64,000 bases of DNA from Acanthornis magna (lineage: Eukaryota; Chordata; Aves; Passeriformes; Acanthizidae): positions 372,001 to 436,000 of the forward strand of contig JAWUZG010000158.1 in NCBI GenBank assembly GCA_036785705.1, given 5' to 3'. The notes under the pieces are model-generated. The model had not been told where the DNA came from, ran no database searches, and saw only the letters and a list, made by a program, of their open reading frames with translations. A program made the position numbers and the translations under genes. The first letter of the stretch is position 1. The number at the start of each line of letters is the position of its first letter. Shown piece by piece: positions 37,388 to 48,784 of this stretch.

Positions 37388-37485
37388 GAATCACAGAAGG
37401 GTCTGGGTTGGAGGGACCTTATACCTCATTTCATTCCACAGGTAGGGACACCTTCCACCAGAGCAGTTGCTCAGATTTCCAACCC
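37388..37485 (-). mobile_element. CR1 LINE fragment, extreme 3' end
   Basis: Read on +: GGAATCACAGAAGGGTCTGG, 'gttggagggaccttatacct', 'catttcattccacaggtagg', 'gacaccttccaccagagcag', 'ttgctcag'. It lacks the CCCCTGCCATGG segment, so it carries a small internal deletion. It forms an inverted pair with the copy about 600 bp upstream. Confidence 0.88.
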
Positions 37486-39330
37486 TACAGCTTAAACACA
37501 GCAGAAACGAAAACAGCATCTTGTTTTCCTTTGCATGAGCAGAAAATCTGATCAGACCCAATAAAATGGTAAAGACCCAATAAAATGCCAGTATCCTTGT
37601 GAAACCTGAATTGTGGCACACATGTTCCTGTGGCCAAAGCCTGGGAGGTCCTGCTGCCAAAACAGGAGTGAATGCTCCTTGTAAATGTCAGTGAATGAGA
37701 GTTTTCTGCTGGCAGATCAGGAGCTCTGCTCACCACAGCAATTCTGAGGCAATTCTGAGGCTGTTCATGGATTAAGGCTCCTTTTGCAAAGAAAGGAAAC
37801 AAGGTATGGCTCACGGCGATTGTTTCATATCCATGCACTCGGGCTAAGGACTAACTGTGAAGTCCCATTTCCCTGTTCCCTGCTCCTGGCTGAGCTCACA
37901 AGGATTGTTCCCTGTGCCAAGGCTGTCTTAGAACTTCAAATTGCCCCATTTCCATCCAGTCCTTACTTACCTTTGCCAATTCATACCTATTTTTTCTAAT
38001 GCAATGATGCTTCTCCACTGCAATAGCCTTTTCTCTGTCCTGGGAAAAAATTTTTAAGAATAACACTGATGTCTTTTATGTCATTACAAATAAGTGAGTG
38101 AAAATGAAGATGGACGCTTCATATATGTGTGGCTGACACATTTGAAACATGAAGTTTTGCTGCATTTTAGGACCTTGTAGCTGCATTCAACAACTTATTA
38201 CCTCAAGGAGTTGAAGTTCATCACTCTTTCCAACACTTTTTTCAGCCTCTGAAATGCATCAAGGGCACCACAGTGGTGGTTTATTGTGCTGTGAAAAGGG
38301 ATCGATTTTTATAATGCGGTTACAGCAATTGGGGTGTCTCAAGGCAGCTCTCAGCACTCTATTGCAGTCACACTTTGGAGAGTTTGGGTTTCTGATGCTT
38401 TAAAAAACAGAACGAAATAACCCAACCCAACAGCAATTAAAAAAAAACCCTACAGAAGAATTAAAAAACCACCCCAACCCAAACAAAACCCCCAAACAAA
38501 CTATCCTAGCTGACAAAATCTGGTGGTCTCATAAGGAAAAGGCAGCATAAAGGTTGATTTGAAGAGCTTAATCAGGAATTGGACCAACACTGCAGCTCTT
38601 GGCATCCAGCAGGTCAAAACTGGATCCACTGCTCTTCTTTATTTTAATAAAAGTTTGGGCAGTTTCCTGTGATCTCCCACAGCTGGTTCTGGTCTTATGT
38701 TTACTGATGGAGTTCTGTAGTTGTGTGAATTTTGAAAATATATTCATCTTTAAACCTCAAAAACCTCCTAAATATCTAGGTTTTTTTCATAAATACTTGA
38801 GAAGCTTTCCTTAATTTCCTCTTTTTTTTTTTTCTCATGGCACTTTCAGGCAGAATTTTTGGAATAGACTTAAAAGTTTCCCATCCCTAGTTAATAAAAC
38901 CATCACTCAGATCTTACTGTTTCTTAAACAAGTGTTTTCACGTACCCACTTTTGCCATGCTAGAAATGCTTCTGGGTGTCTGAGAAGGCCCAAAGTGGTC
39001 CTGGAGAACGGTGAGAGATGAAAGAATGTGCTTAATTCACCTATGTGGAATTTCTGGGTCTGTCCTACCTGACCACAAAGTGCTTTTAGGATGTGCTGCT
39101 TAAAAAGATCTGATTTTTAAAGCAGATGCTGTTATCATTCCCTGCTGGTCTCTGATGAACAGGAAGAATCATTTCCTTGTGTTTCTTGGGGCATTGGTAA
39201 GAGCCTCGCACTACCAGAAGGGCTCAGTGGAGTGCTGGGATAACTTCCAGAAGGTTTTGGCATCAAGCTCACTAATATTTGGGTTTGGAAGTTGTTGGTG
39301 GATGGTCTCAGGTCATCTGGGCAGGAGGAA
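37486..39330. other. Unannotated sequence with an A-rich tract
   Basis: No gene recognised. At about 38400-38512 the plus strand is A/C-rich and almost free of G and T, with runs such as AAAAAAAAACCC and CCCAAACAAAC. The rest is AT-rich unique sequence, with a poly-T run near 38823-38833. Confidence 0.5.
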
Positions 39331-39730
39331 CGATGAGGTGCTGCCCTGCAGGGTGAATTCTGGCATTTGTCTCGTGCCCTGGGACGTTCGAATTCCGTAA
39401 CTCCGGCCTGCTCCAGTGCCGGCTGGAAATGAGCAGAAGGAGCTGAATGAATCTCTCCCCCAGCTTCCGCTGGGAGGGATGGGCTGTGATTTTCCTAATA
39501 GCACTGCTATTTATTCCCACTGCACACAGCTCCCGTGGCGGAGCAAGAATCTCTTCCGAAGGCAGACATTGCCCTCTCCTGGATCCTGCGCGAAGCATGG
39601 AAACCGCGATCCCGGCAGGGGAGTGTCAGCCTCCCGAAATCCAGCCCTTGGTCTGCTGTGCCTTCACCACTTTTAAGCTTTGATGAACGGCATAAATTTA
39701 ATGGAACGTGTCTGGTGAGAAAACCGCGTT
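39331..39730. promoter_or_regulatory. CpG-rich patch, possible unmethylated regulatory element
   Basis: By hand I count about 21 CpG dinucleotides in about 400 bp, against about two in the preceding 300 bp. Clusters include GGGACGTTCGAATTCCG, CTGCGCGAAGC, AAACCGCGATCCCGG and AAACCGCGTTT. Short open frames cross it in several phases, but none has a recognisable domain. In vertebrate DNA a retained CpG cluster is often an unmethylated promoter or enhancer, so regulation is an inference. It could also be a recent GC-rich insertion not yet decayed. Confidence 0.35.
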
Positions 39731-41779
39731 TGGGGGTGACAAAATGATTTAATTCAGAATGTTGTCTTAGCGAAACTCCTCAAACAGGGACTCATCTGCT
39801 GACTCACCAACAGGGTTATTTATAATGGAGTGGTGCTCCAAGCAACATTGTTTTTAGCAGAAAACAATCTGTTCATCTGCCTCCCTTCAGCAGATGCTTC
39901 GTGTGAGAGAATACTCAACTTAGAAAAAGTCTAATAGGATCCTTGGGATCGTGGAGCATATGCACACTATAAATACTCTTCAGTTAAACAGGCTGGGCTT
40001 TGAAACTTCACATTTGGATGTTTTGCTGAATATCTAGCTTTCTTTTTTAGAATGACCTTTAACAAGTGGACTGAAATATTTGCTATAGACTGTGTTAAGA
40101 TCTCTTTCTGTAGGGGGAAAAAAAAACCTGCTATAGGTAAGAGTAGTGTTTAAAAGATGATGACAGTATTCCTCTGAAACATCTATTATTGAAACCTGCC
40201 AGGTTGTTTAACTTCTGGAGTACATGGGCTTGGTGAATAGCCTTCAATCAGCAGCTGAACAAAATAACTGCTTTAACAGCAGCTTTTTATATTGAAAGGG
40301 GGGAAAATAGCACTTCAGCAGTTCCCTGACTCTCCTGAGAAGCTGCGTCTGTTTTGTTCAGGATCTCTGGTACTAGGAATAGAAGTTTCTTCTGATACAG
40401 TGGGATTTCACTGGTTTGCTCCATTCTGGTTTGAAAATATCTGACATTTTCATGCTCTCTTAAGTAGTGCAAAGTAAGTACTTGTAAAAACCTCCACAGG
40501 CACTTTGGTAGGGGAATTGCTTCTGTTAGAACAAAATGCTTCCATATCTGATCCTGTTCCAAGCAGCAGGAGAAGGGAGGGTGGGAGTAGAGTGGAAGGG
40601 AAAAAACCTTCATAACCACATTTCCAATTCTGAGACCACCACACTGAGCACATAGGGAGACAGTCTTTGTACTGGACATCTTAAAGCTTAAAAAAAAACC
40701 AAAAAAACCCAACACAGAAAACAACAAAACCAAACAAACCCAAAGCTGAACTCCAAAACCTTCTCCCTTTGCATCCAGACATATTTTATGTGTTTATTTG
40801 CTGCAGATCTCTCTCCTTGCACCATCCATCTGCAGGGACTGCACTTCTTCAAAGCAGTATTTTTGGCCAGCTAGTTGCAGTATCATCATGCTGAATTTCT
40901 GTGTCTCTAGACAATTTGTTCACCTCTTAATCTCTAAGGTTTCATAGTTTTATGTATAGCAATTCTTTCTAAAATGGAGTCATAGATTTTTATTAACCTC
41001 TTGTAGCAAGGATCATCATGAATGAATGCTCCTGCATTATATGAGCTGAGTTATTGCCACTGAAAACTTTGAAACCTTCACCTACTTTAGCTGAACACTT
41101 AAGATTTAGACAGACACACATTATTTTTATTTAGGAGCAAAGTTTTAAACTGCATTTTTTCCATTTACAGGTGTTATTTTAATCTAGAAAGTGATCCCAA
41201 ACAAGTTATAGAAGGTTCCACTTTTTGCTTGTTTGTTTGTTTATCAAAATGCTTTGTAACCCCGTGCAGGGAAATACTGTTTTACCATCAGCTTTTTTAA
41301 TCAGTCTGGGCTGTGATATTTCAGGGTAGAGAATTCTGAAAGAATGATCAGCTCCTGCCTAAGGCTTGCTGCTTCTCATCCTTTTATATTTGTTTAAAAA
41401 TTCCCATTGTATTCATTTATTCATTTTTCACCTTTCCTGCCTCCAAGAAGATAGGATAGAGGTTGATCCTAAACGGGGTCTGGTGTTAATTGTATTCCTA
41501 TCATAAAGCTTCCGGGCAATAGCTGGTTGAAGAATAATGAAAAATAGTGAAAACTCTTGAGTTTTATCTAAAGTCATCCAAATACACATCAAAAGCTGTG
41601 GCCTTGAGGAAGGAAAGCCACATCTCATTAATGAGAAGTGCTGAATAAGTTGTGTGTCACGCGTGTGCACTGGGATGTGACAGAGCTGCTCGCAGTGCCT
41701 GTGGAGCACCGAGCTGGAATCCTGTGCACGGCCTTCATAACAAATGTTTAATTTGAGCGAGGCAGCTCTCATTAGCCAG
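39731..41779. other. Unannotated unique sequence with an A-rich tract
   Basis: No gene recognised. A second A/C-rich tract lies at about 40687-40742. A minus-strand frame at 40287-40733 stays open for 148 codons, but part of it is the translated A/C-rich tract and no domain is recognisable. Confidence 0.5.
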
Positions 41780-41886
41780 TGAGTCAGGCTGCTATAAATA
41801 AATACCCCTCGGATCAGGCAGACTTGTGCCATATTGTATCAGTGTCTGAGCAGCGAGCCTGAGAACTGACTCACTGCGGTGACTCA
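41780..41886 (+). promoter_or_regulatory. Promoter-like cluster: three AP-1 heptamers and a TATA-like box
   Basis: TGAGTCA at 41780-41786, TGACTCA at 41867-41873 and TGACTCA at 41880-41886 are perfect AP-1 heptamers. CTATAAATAAAT at 41792-41803 is a good TATA-box match. One heptamer is expected about every 8 kb, so three in 107 bp is notable. An ATG in a favourable context (GGCGATGG) follows at 41900. Promoter function is inferred and unproven. Confidence 0.35.
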
Positions 41887-41928
41887 GGCAGAGCTGGCGA
41901 TGGCTCCGCACTGCCACAGCTGCGGGCA

Positions 41929-42030
41929 CGGGGATGGGCATGGGGCTGGGCATGGGCATGGGCATGGGGCTGGGCAGGGCACGGCCAGGGCAGCGGGGGG
42001 GCCGGGCTGGGGCACGAGCAGGGGAGGCTG
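41929..42030 (+). repeat. G-rich hexamer repeat and G-quadruplex-prone DNA
   Basis: Imperfect GGGCAT/GGGGCT units at 41935-41980 give many GGG runs spaced by 2-3 bases. A second cluster, 41995-42024, carries G7, G3, G4 and G4 runs with short loops. Both satisfy the usual four-run G-quadruplex pattern on the plus strand. The stretch leads directly into the minisatellite. Confidence 0.8.
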
Positions 42031-42897
42031 GGTTTGTCAGGAGCAGGGGATGCTGTGGTTTGTTGGGAGCACGGGATGCTGTGTTTGTCAGGAGCAGAGG
42101 ATGCTGTGTTTGTCAGGAGTCAGGGGATGCTGGGGTGGGGTAGGAGCAGGGGATCTGTGTTTGTCAGGAGCAGGGGATGCTGTGGTTTGTTGGGAGCACG
42201 GGATGCTGTGTTTGTCAGGAGCAGAGGATGCTAAGGCTTGTCAGGAACAGGGGATGTTGTGTTTGTTGGGATCAGGGGATGCTGGGGTTTGTCAGGAGCA
42301 GGGGAATGCTGTGATTTGTTGGGAGCAGGGGATGCTGTGGTTTGTCAGGAACAGGGGATGTTGTGTTTGTCAGGAGCAGGGGATGCTGTGGTTTGTCAGG
42401 AGCAGGGGATGCTGTGGTTTTCAGGATCAGGGGATGTGGAGGTATGTTGGGATCCGGGAATGCTGTGGTGGGGCAGGAGTCAGGGGATGCTGTGTTTGTC
42501 AGGAACAGGGGATGCTGTGTTTGTTGGGATCAGGGGATGCTGAGGTTTTCAGGAGCAGGGGATGCTGTGGTTTGTCAGGAGCAGGGGATGCTGTGGTTTG
42601 TCAGGAGCAGGGGATGCTGTGGTTTATTGGGATCAGGGGATGCTGTGGTTTGTTGGGATCAGGGGATGCTGTGGTTTGTCAGGGGCAAGGGATGCTGTGG
42701 TTTGTTGGGATCAGGGGATGCTGTGGTTTGTTGGGATCAGGGGATGCTGAGGTTTTCAGGAGCAGGGGATGCTGAGGTTTGTTGGGAGCTGGGGATGCTG
42801 TGGTTTGTTGGGATCATGGAATCCTGTGTTTGTCAGGAGCAGAGGATGCTGTGGTTTGTTGGGATCAGGGGATGCTGAGGTTTGTCAGGAGCAGAGG
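42031..42897 (+). repeat. 25-26-bp minisatellite, 33 units
   Basis: The unit is close to GGATGCTGTGGTTTGTCAGG plus AGCAGG, with length variants from 24 to 28 bp. By hand I count 33 units. Two unit classes recur: one with TCAGGAGCAGG and one with TTGGGATCAGG or TTGGGAGCACG. A pair of units near 42047-42100 is repeated almost exactly near 42176-42230. Because the unit is not a multiple of three, all plus frames translate into related Cys/Gly/Trp-rich repeats. A frame from ATG 41900 stays open to a TGA at 42773-42775. I treat this as a satellite side-effect, not a protein. Confidence 0.95.
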
Positions 42898-43929
42898 TCA
42901 TTTCTGAGCCCATTTTTGTCCTCTCTGTGAGTCACCAGTGTTCCATGGCCATCTGGACCTTGTCGAGGCACTGGGCTCGGCCTTTCACCTGCCACAGGAA
43001 GAATCCAGGTTGAAATCCATCCCCTAAGAGGAGGAAGCTGGGCTTCCCTGGGCTGTGGCAGTGCCTGTGGTGCCCCAGTGTTGCCCAACCTTGCATGACC
43101 AGAGCCAGGCCAGCAGCTGGGTTTTCCCCCAGAGGCAGTTCAGTTGGTACAGCAATGATCCCTCTTTGACTGTGACAAAGCAGAGCCACTGCACTTGGAA
43201 TAATTTTGCATTTTGTGCAGGCCTGCTCCCTCAGCACAGATACATGTTATTGCAACAGGACTATTCCTGGAACACACGCTGCCCTGCATTAAAATGCAGC
43301 CCTGTGTTTTTTCCACTGTATTGTCATGGAATAACAATAGCACTTCAGGGAGTTCCAAGACTTATTATTTCACATACACTAACCTTCAGTTTGAATTAGA
43401 CTAAAGTCTGAACCACCTACATTAATAACTTGCCATCCTTCTATTTTTATTTGTAAAACCTCTCTTCTCTCCGTGCCTCTAATTATACCTTCTGGAGAAG
43501 CTCCCCAGACTGGTAATGAAGTGTTCACCAGACACTGAGAAAGTCGAGATCAGCCCAGAGCTGCTGGCAGGTCTGTTGTGCTCTGCTTACGAGGGCTGAC
43601 TCACTCTTGGCATTTCAGTTCCCTCATTTGCCAAAAGCATCCTTGCCCAAACTCAAGCAGGCAGAACGTTCAGCAGCTCCCTCAGGTTTGATGGCACTGC
43701 CTTATCTCTCCTTTTGCCTTTCTTCCCCAAACTGACAGGCTGTACCCTCTCCCAGAGTGGAATGGCTGTGCTTCAGACAGCGTTCAGCTCCCCTCTTGGT
43801 CTCACACAGGAAAACCTGGTATGACTTCTGGATGGATGGATGGATGGATGGATGGATGCATTGCTTGTAAATTCAGTCCCAACCCCAGCAAGATTTTTCC
43901 CATGAAAAATAGAAAACACAGATCACTAA
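42898..43929. other. Unannotated unique sequence with a GGAT microsatellite
   Basis: No gene recognised. A (GGAT)7 tetranucleotide run lies at 43830-43858. The remainder is unique with no supported feature. Confidence 0.6.
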
Positions 43930-44060
43930 TAAAATCACAGTATCATTAAGGTTGGAAAAAACCTATAGTATCAAGTCCAACCATTAATCCAAAATACTTG
44001 CACTTAGCCAGGGTTTGAGCACTGAGGCATTGGACTCCATGCCAAACACTCAAGAAAGCT
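43930..44060 (-). mobile_element. Old CR1 LINE fragment, 3' end
   Basis: Read on +: AAATCACAGTATCATTAAGG, 'ttggaaaaaacctatagtat', 'caagtccaaccattaatcc' match the 3' end of the CR1-Y-like subfamily. After about 44000 the match becomes weak, so the far end is uncertain. Confidence 0.75.
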
Positions 44061-45805
44061 TTTCTTGCCTGCAACAGCTTGGATTTGAGTCTGTAGCTTT
44101 AGATATTCAGCTGTTTGCTTAAAAAATAAAAAATGCCCTTGTTACCCGTGTCTATGAAACTCCAAACTGGGAGTTTTTCAGATGTAAAGCATCTCTTGTG
44201 CCTAAGCTGACCCTATTAGCCTTGGCTGGTGAAACTTTCTTTCCATATTTACTTTAGATTTGAAGTTTGTGTCCCAGTTCGTGCAGCCCCCTCAGAGGAA
44301 GGGCATGCAGAGCCCTTTTAAAAGAGAAACCCCACCTCATCTTCTTTGCCATCCCTCTCAAGGCATGACCTTCATCCCTCTCCCCCTCTGCTGGAGCACT
44401 GAATGGGGCTTTTTGTAGGATATCTCAGCTTGCTGAGCTGCCTCGGGAGCTGCCGCCTTTGTTCTGCCCATGGATTTCTCCCGGCAGCCTTAGGAAATGC
44501 TGATTTTGTCCTATATAAGCAATCCACATGTATCTTTGTAATCTTCCTCAGCACTGAAAGATTTAGACTGTCTTGCAGACATTAAAAGTCCTTTGAGTTG
44601 AGCATTCCCATCCTAAGTGTGTCAGCTCTCAGTTTGGGCCCATCCAAAGGCAGAGGAATGTGCTTCTCTGACAAAGCCTGCAGCCTAGAATGCCACAGCT
44701 CCACTTGGTTCTCTGAAATACAAGGCTAAATACAAGGATTTCTTTTGTTTTGTTTTGTTTTCTCCATTAGTTTTTAGGCAACATCAGATGTAGCATAAGG
44801 AAAACTACCACAAAGAAATAGCTTTTTGATGAGGCTGAGGGGTCACATATCTAGGAACCAGCTGGATAGTCCAATACTAATTGTATTAGTATTGTCACAA
44901 AACTACTGCTGGCCTGATATATTTGCAGTTAACTCTAGATTTTCATTTTGATTGCATTTTAAGCTAGGCTAAAATTATTATTTTTCTGGAGCAAATGCGA
45001 AAAGAAATATCTAGTTTATTATTTAGTAAATTGGAAGCCAATTAACATTTTTTTCCAGCAAGAAAACTATTCTTTTAAACATCTTTGAACATATTTTTGC
45101 AAAGAAAAAACCCTGTCCTACTGTGGCTGGCAAAGCTGGGATGAATAGGGCTGGTTTTGTGAAGTTCAGCTGAAATCCCACAGCCTGCACAGCTCTGCAA
45201 ACAGAACAGATTTACCTACTGGAGCTTTGCTGCTGCCTCCAGTGCCATCTGTGTCCTTCCTGACTGGTGACAGTGGCACATTGCCACTCCCTGTGCCCAG
45301 GGGAGCACTGAGAGCCCCAAAGGCATTTATGGCTGAAGGTGCATCCCAATAATCTACTTGGTAAAGTTCCTTTCAGAATTTTTGTTAATAGGCCTTCAAT
45401 CATCCTGTTCCTGTAAGGAATAAACACATTGAACCTGCCATGAAAAACTATTTATTGGGTATTTTCTTGCGGAAGGGCAACTGTGTGGGGCAAGGCTCTC
45501 AAAAGAATTGAGGATTTTAGAGAGACAATGAGGAGAAGTCATTCACCCTCTCCTGGAATCACAGCTACTGAGCTCCAAGTCAGATTGCTTAAGAAAATAG
45601 AAATTTTTTTTCTTGAAAAGCATGATAGAAGTTTGCAATACTCTGTCCCAGAACGTGGTTGATGCTGAATCCATTCAGATGTAAAAGACAGTCAGGAATG
45701 AAAGGTTTACCCAGGCTTAGTGACTTCCACAATGCTCCTGTGGTTAAGGACTCACTGAACTCTAAGTTCTTGGAAATAGGAAAGTATCAGAATATGATTA
45801 AATTG
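44061..45805. other. Unannotated unique sequence
   Basis: No gene or RNA recognised. A short (GTTTT)n run lies near 44743-44760. The 44880-45070 part is very AT-rich. Confidence 0.55.
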
Positions 45806-45935
45806 CAGAATTGTTCAGTGTCAGTGACCTTGGACAGCATCAACTCCAGCCTCGTGCTCAAAGCAGGATCAGCCTGCAATGGACCCGTTTGCTCAGGGTC
45901 TGTCCAGGCAGACCTTGGAAACCCCCAAAGCTGAA
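45806..45935 (-). mobile_element. Old CR1 LINE fragment
   Basis: Read on +: GCAGAATTGTTCAGTGTCAG, 'tgaccttggacagcatcaac', 'tccagcctcgtgctcaaagc', 'aggatcagcctgcaatggac', 'ttgctcagggtctgtccagg'. The CTCAAAGCAGGATCA and GCTCAGGGTCTGTCCAG blocks are diagnostic of a CR1 subfamily with a GCTCAAAGCAGGGTCA segment. Many substitutions indicate an old insertion. Confidence 0.75.
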
Positions 45936-46249
45936 GGTTTTATAACTGCCCTGCGGCTCTGTTCAAGTGCTCTGTAATCCTCAGAGGGAAAAAAGGACTT
46001 TTTAGTCAGGAATTGCCTGTCCCAGTTTGGCTTCTGCCCCATTCCCCATTGTCAGGTACCCCAAAGCTAGGCCAAGCACCCCAATTTCCTTCCCTTCTGT
46101 GCCATTCCCTGGTGGGCTCTGTGAGAGGTGGGGTCTGCTGAACAAAACTGGCCTTGCCAAGCATGGGATCTCCTGAGGAATCGCTGTTTTATCAAGACTT
46201 TTATTCTGACAGCCCACGTCAGAAACGAAGGGCAGGAACTTCATATTTT

Positions 46250-46412
46250 CATCGTTGGTTTTTTTTTGTTGTTGTTGTTTTGGTTTTTTTTAATTTTAAA
46301 TTTTAAAGTTCCAGGTTGGATTTTTTCTGAGGTTTTTTGTTTGTTTGAGGGTTTTTCTTCTTGGTTTTTTTTTTGTTTGTTTGTGTTCTTTCTGGTTGGT
46401 TGTTGATTTTTT
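46250..46412. repeat. T-rich low-complexity tract
   Basis: About 160 bp on the plus strand are mostly T with interspersed G: TTGTTGTTGTTG, GGTTTTTTTTAATTTTAAATTTTAAAG and TTTTTTTTTGTTTGTTTG. The frame through it encodes only hydrophobic low-complexity residues. It could be an old poly(A)-type tail on the minus strand or simple slippage. Confidence 0.8.
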
Positions 46413-46877
46413 AATACTCTTAGATGGTGAAGTTAAGTGCCCTTCTGATATTTTGTGCGTGGATTCTCAAAGCACCAAACTGAGGTGTGTCCCTGTGGTG
46501 TGACTCAGGCTAAGAGTGATCCACAACACAAATATACAACAAATTGTTTCCTAACTTGCTGTTCTATTTTCAGATATTTGCATGGGAAAGAGACTCATTG
46601 TTTTAGACAAACTGCTGTTCAAGAAGCTTATTGTTAGAATTCATTATAATATTTCTATGGTTTCTGCTCCTATAGAATTGTGGATTCTATACAAAAATTG
46701 CTTTGAAAGTGTTTTTATTTGAATTTCATGACAAGTAGAATAAACATCACAGTAATATATTCTGGTTGTGTTATTAATTATGCTCTAAAAAAGTTCTGAT
46801 GTGTACACTAAACTCAAAATATGGTTATTTTCTAAAATCACTTCTTGGAATATCAGTAAAGGAACCCTTTGTATAAT

Positions 46878-47010
46878 TCATAGAATCCCAGAATAGTCTG
46901 GGTTGGAAGGAAGCTCAGAGTTCATCCAGTGCCACCCCTGCCATGGGCAGGGACACCTCCCACTACCCCAGGCTGCTCCAAGCCCTGTTCAGCCTGGCCT
47001 GGGACACTTA
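46878..47010 (-). mobile_element. CR1 LINE fragment, 3' end
   Basis: Read on +: TTCATAGAATCCCAGAATAG, 'tctgggttggaaggaagctc', 'ttcatccagtgccacccctg', 'ccatgggcagggacacctcc', 'aggctgctccaagccctg' and 'cagcctggcctgggacac'. It is 5'-truncated at about 133 bp with a good tail. Confidence 0.94.
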
Positions 47011-47699
47011 GAAACAACAAAATCACTTTTTTCCTATGGGATAAACACTGATGGCAAATGTCTCCCTCTACTCTGGTTCAGTGCTCGGTTCACTGACAGC
47101 ATCAGCACAAACTTCAGTGCCATTTACCCGAGCAGACTTCAGCTGCTGTGTCTCTGTTCTTGGCTCAGGGATTCAAGGCAGGTCCTGCTTTACAATATTG
47201 AATTCTCCTTTGGTTTTGCTTTAAAGAACACACAATCTGTAAGGATGTGCCGTCACAGCTCCCAGTCTCTTTGAAAACTGAAGGCCCAGCTGTTTGTTGG
47301 GTTTTGGTTTGGTTTCCCCTCTTGCTGCAGTGAACAGTCAGCACTACAGAGGATCCTGCTCCCCTGGCATGGCAGTGCTGCTTCCCTGCTGCCAGCCTGC
47401 CCCCTGGGCCACAGCAGTGGGAATTCATCCTGAAACACCAGCACCAACACTATCACCTGTCTGCCAGAGCTGTCCTCAGCCAGTGACAGAGGATCTGTCA
47501 CATCCCCTGCCCAGAGGGGACTGCAGCCTGGCTTTGGGAATGGGAGCTAGTGCTGGAAATGCACCTTGCTTTGAAATACACTGAATTCAGAGGGTGAAAA
47601 ATATGGCTTCTCTGCTGTGGCTTAGTGTGGCTGACGTTCTACCTGTAATGAAAATAAAAATGGGGAGAAAAACCTAATTCTTTGGGCATTTCTTTGATA
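47011..47699. other. Unannotated unique sequence between two inverted CR1 fragments
   Basis: No gene recognised in about 690 bp. The two flanking CR1 fragments face each other with their 5' breaks. Confidence 0.5.
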
Positions 47700-47836
47700 T
47701 TTGGAAGTGTTCAAGGCCAGGCTGGATGGGACCCTGAGCAGCCTGATCTTGTGGGTGGCATCCCTACCCATGGTGGGGTTTGAACTGGATGAGCTTGAAG
47801 GTCCCCTCCAACCCAAACCATTCTGTGATTCTACGA
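47700..47836 (+). mobile_element. CR1 LINE fragment, 3' end
   Basis: 'tttggaagtgttcaaggcca', 'ggctggatgggaccctgagc', 'tacccatggtggggtttgaa', 'ctggatgagcttgaaggtcc', 'ccaacccaaaccattctgtg' and ATTCTACGA tail. The tail and 'aaccattctgtgattctacg' segment are well preserved. Confidence 0.94.
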
Positions 47837-48354
47837 CCTTTTTTAATCTGGTCTAACTAATTACCACCTACAAGAGGTACAGCATTTTGCTCTTCTGTTA
47901 CTAGTACTGTTGGTAGCTGTTGTCTGTGGAGGACAATTGAAATGGGATAAACACACAGGATTGCTCCTGTATTAATTATTCTGACATAGTATCAGAATTT
48001 CTGACATTGTTTCCAGCAATGACTGCACATAAAATAATAATAACAAAAAGTTCCACGGCTTGACCCTATACCTGCAAAGTTTCCAAGATGTTGCCCTTGG
48101 TTGAACTGCTCAATATCTCAAATTTCAGTTTAAAATGGGAAAGTCTGCTGCAGCTGTCCCATTTCTGGGGATTTAACAATAGAGGCTTACTAGGACCTGT
48201 CCTAATTGCTTGTGTTGGTCTGAAAGGTCACTTAAATTGCTTAAATAAGCTTTTAATATTTATACCAAAGAGGGCTATGCAATGATGAATAAAAAAGAGA
48301 TGCAGTAGATGATGTCTTAAAAAACCCCACGTTTGAGGTTTTTGGGATCCTTCC

Positions 48355-48565
48355 GGCGGAGCCCAGCGTGAAGGCCCTGCATTCCCAAGGTCATTGTTCC
48401 CAGAGTGGCTGCTGTCCACCAGGCCTGGGCTGTGGCTGCCTTCCAGAAGGCTCTGGAGGAGCTGGCTGGGAGCAGCTGCTGGGCCAGCCCGGAGCCGCCG
48501 CACTGCGGAGCTGCCGCCAAGGCACGGCTGCTGCCAGCAGCACGAGCTGGCAAATGGCACTCGAG
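48355..48565. other. Small CpG-enriched patch
   Basis: About a dozen CpGs fall in 200 bp, clustered in CCTTCCGGCGGAGCCCAGCG and in GAGCCGCCGCACTGCGGAGC. It lies about 200 bp upstream of a CR1 copy. Frames on both strands are open for roughly 90-120 codons, as expected for GC-rich DNA, and have no recognised domain. Confidence 0.3.
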
Positions 48566-48784
48566 GGCTTCTTTGTGCCTCACAGTGTGCACTCACTGTG
48601 CAGCCCTTGTGAGCAAAGAGTCCTCTGTCTGCAGCCTCGAGTGCTGCTGCCTTTCATGCTCTGAACTCTGGCTCTGAACTCTGAACAAGGCTTTGATTTG
48701 TTGAGGCTTTAGTGGAAGGACCTTGAGAGGATGGAGACTTGATTTTTCATTTGCTCTTAGTTCACCAAAATAATCTTCCTGGAC

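Noticed and set aside
39447..39683. 78-codon frame with a signal-peptide-like hydrophobic segment
   Set aside because: It lies in the CpG-rich patch, where chance frames are longer. No homology is recognisable and no upstream promoter element is clear. Noted only as part of the CpG patch.
40287..40733. 148-codon minus-strand frame with a hydrophobic N-terminus
   Set aside because: The hydrophobic start is the translation of an A/C-rich low-complexity tract, and the upstream end is not an ATG. No domain is recognisable.
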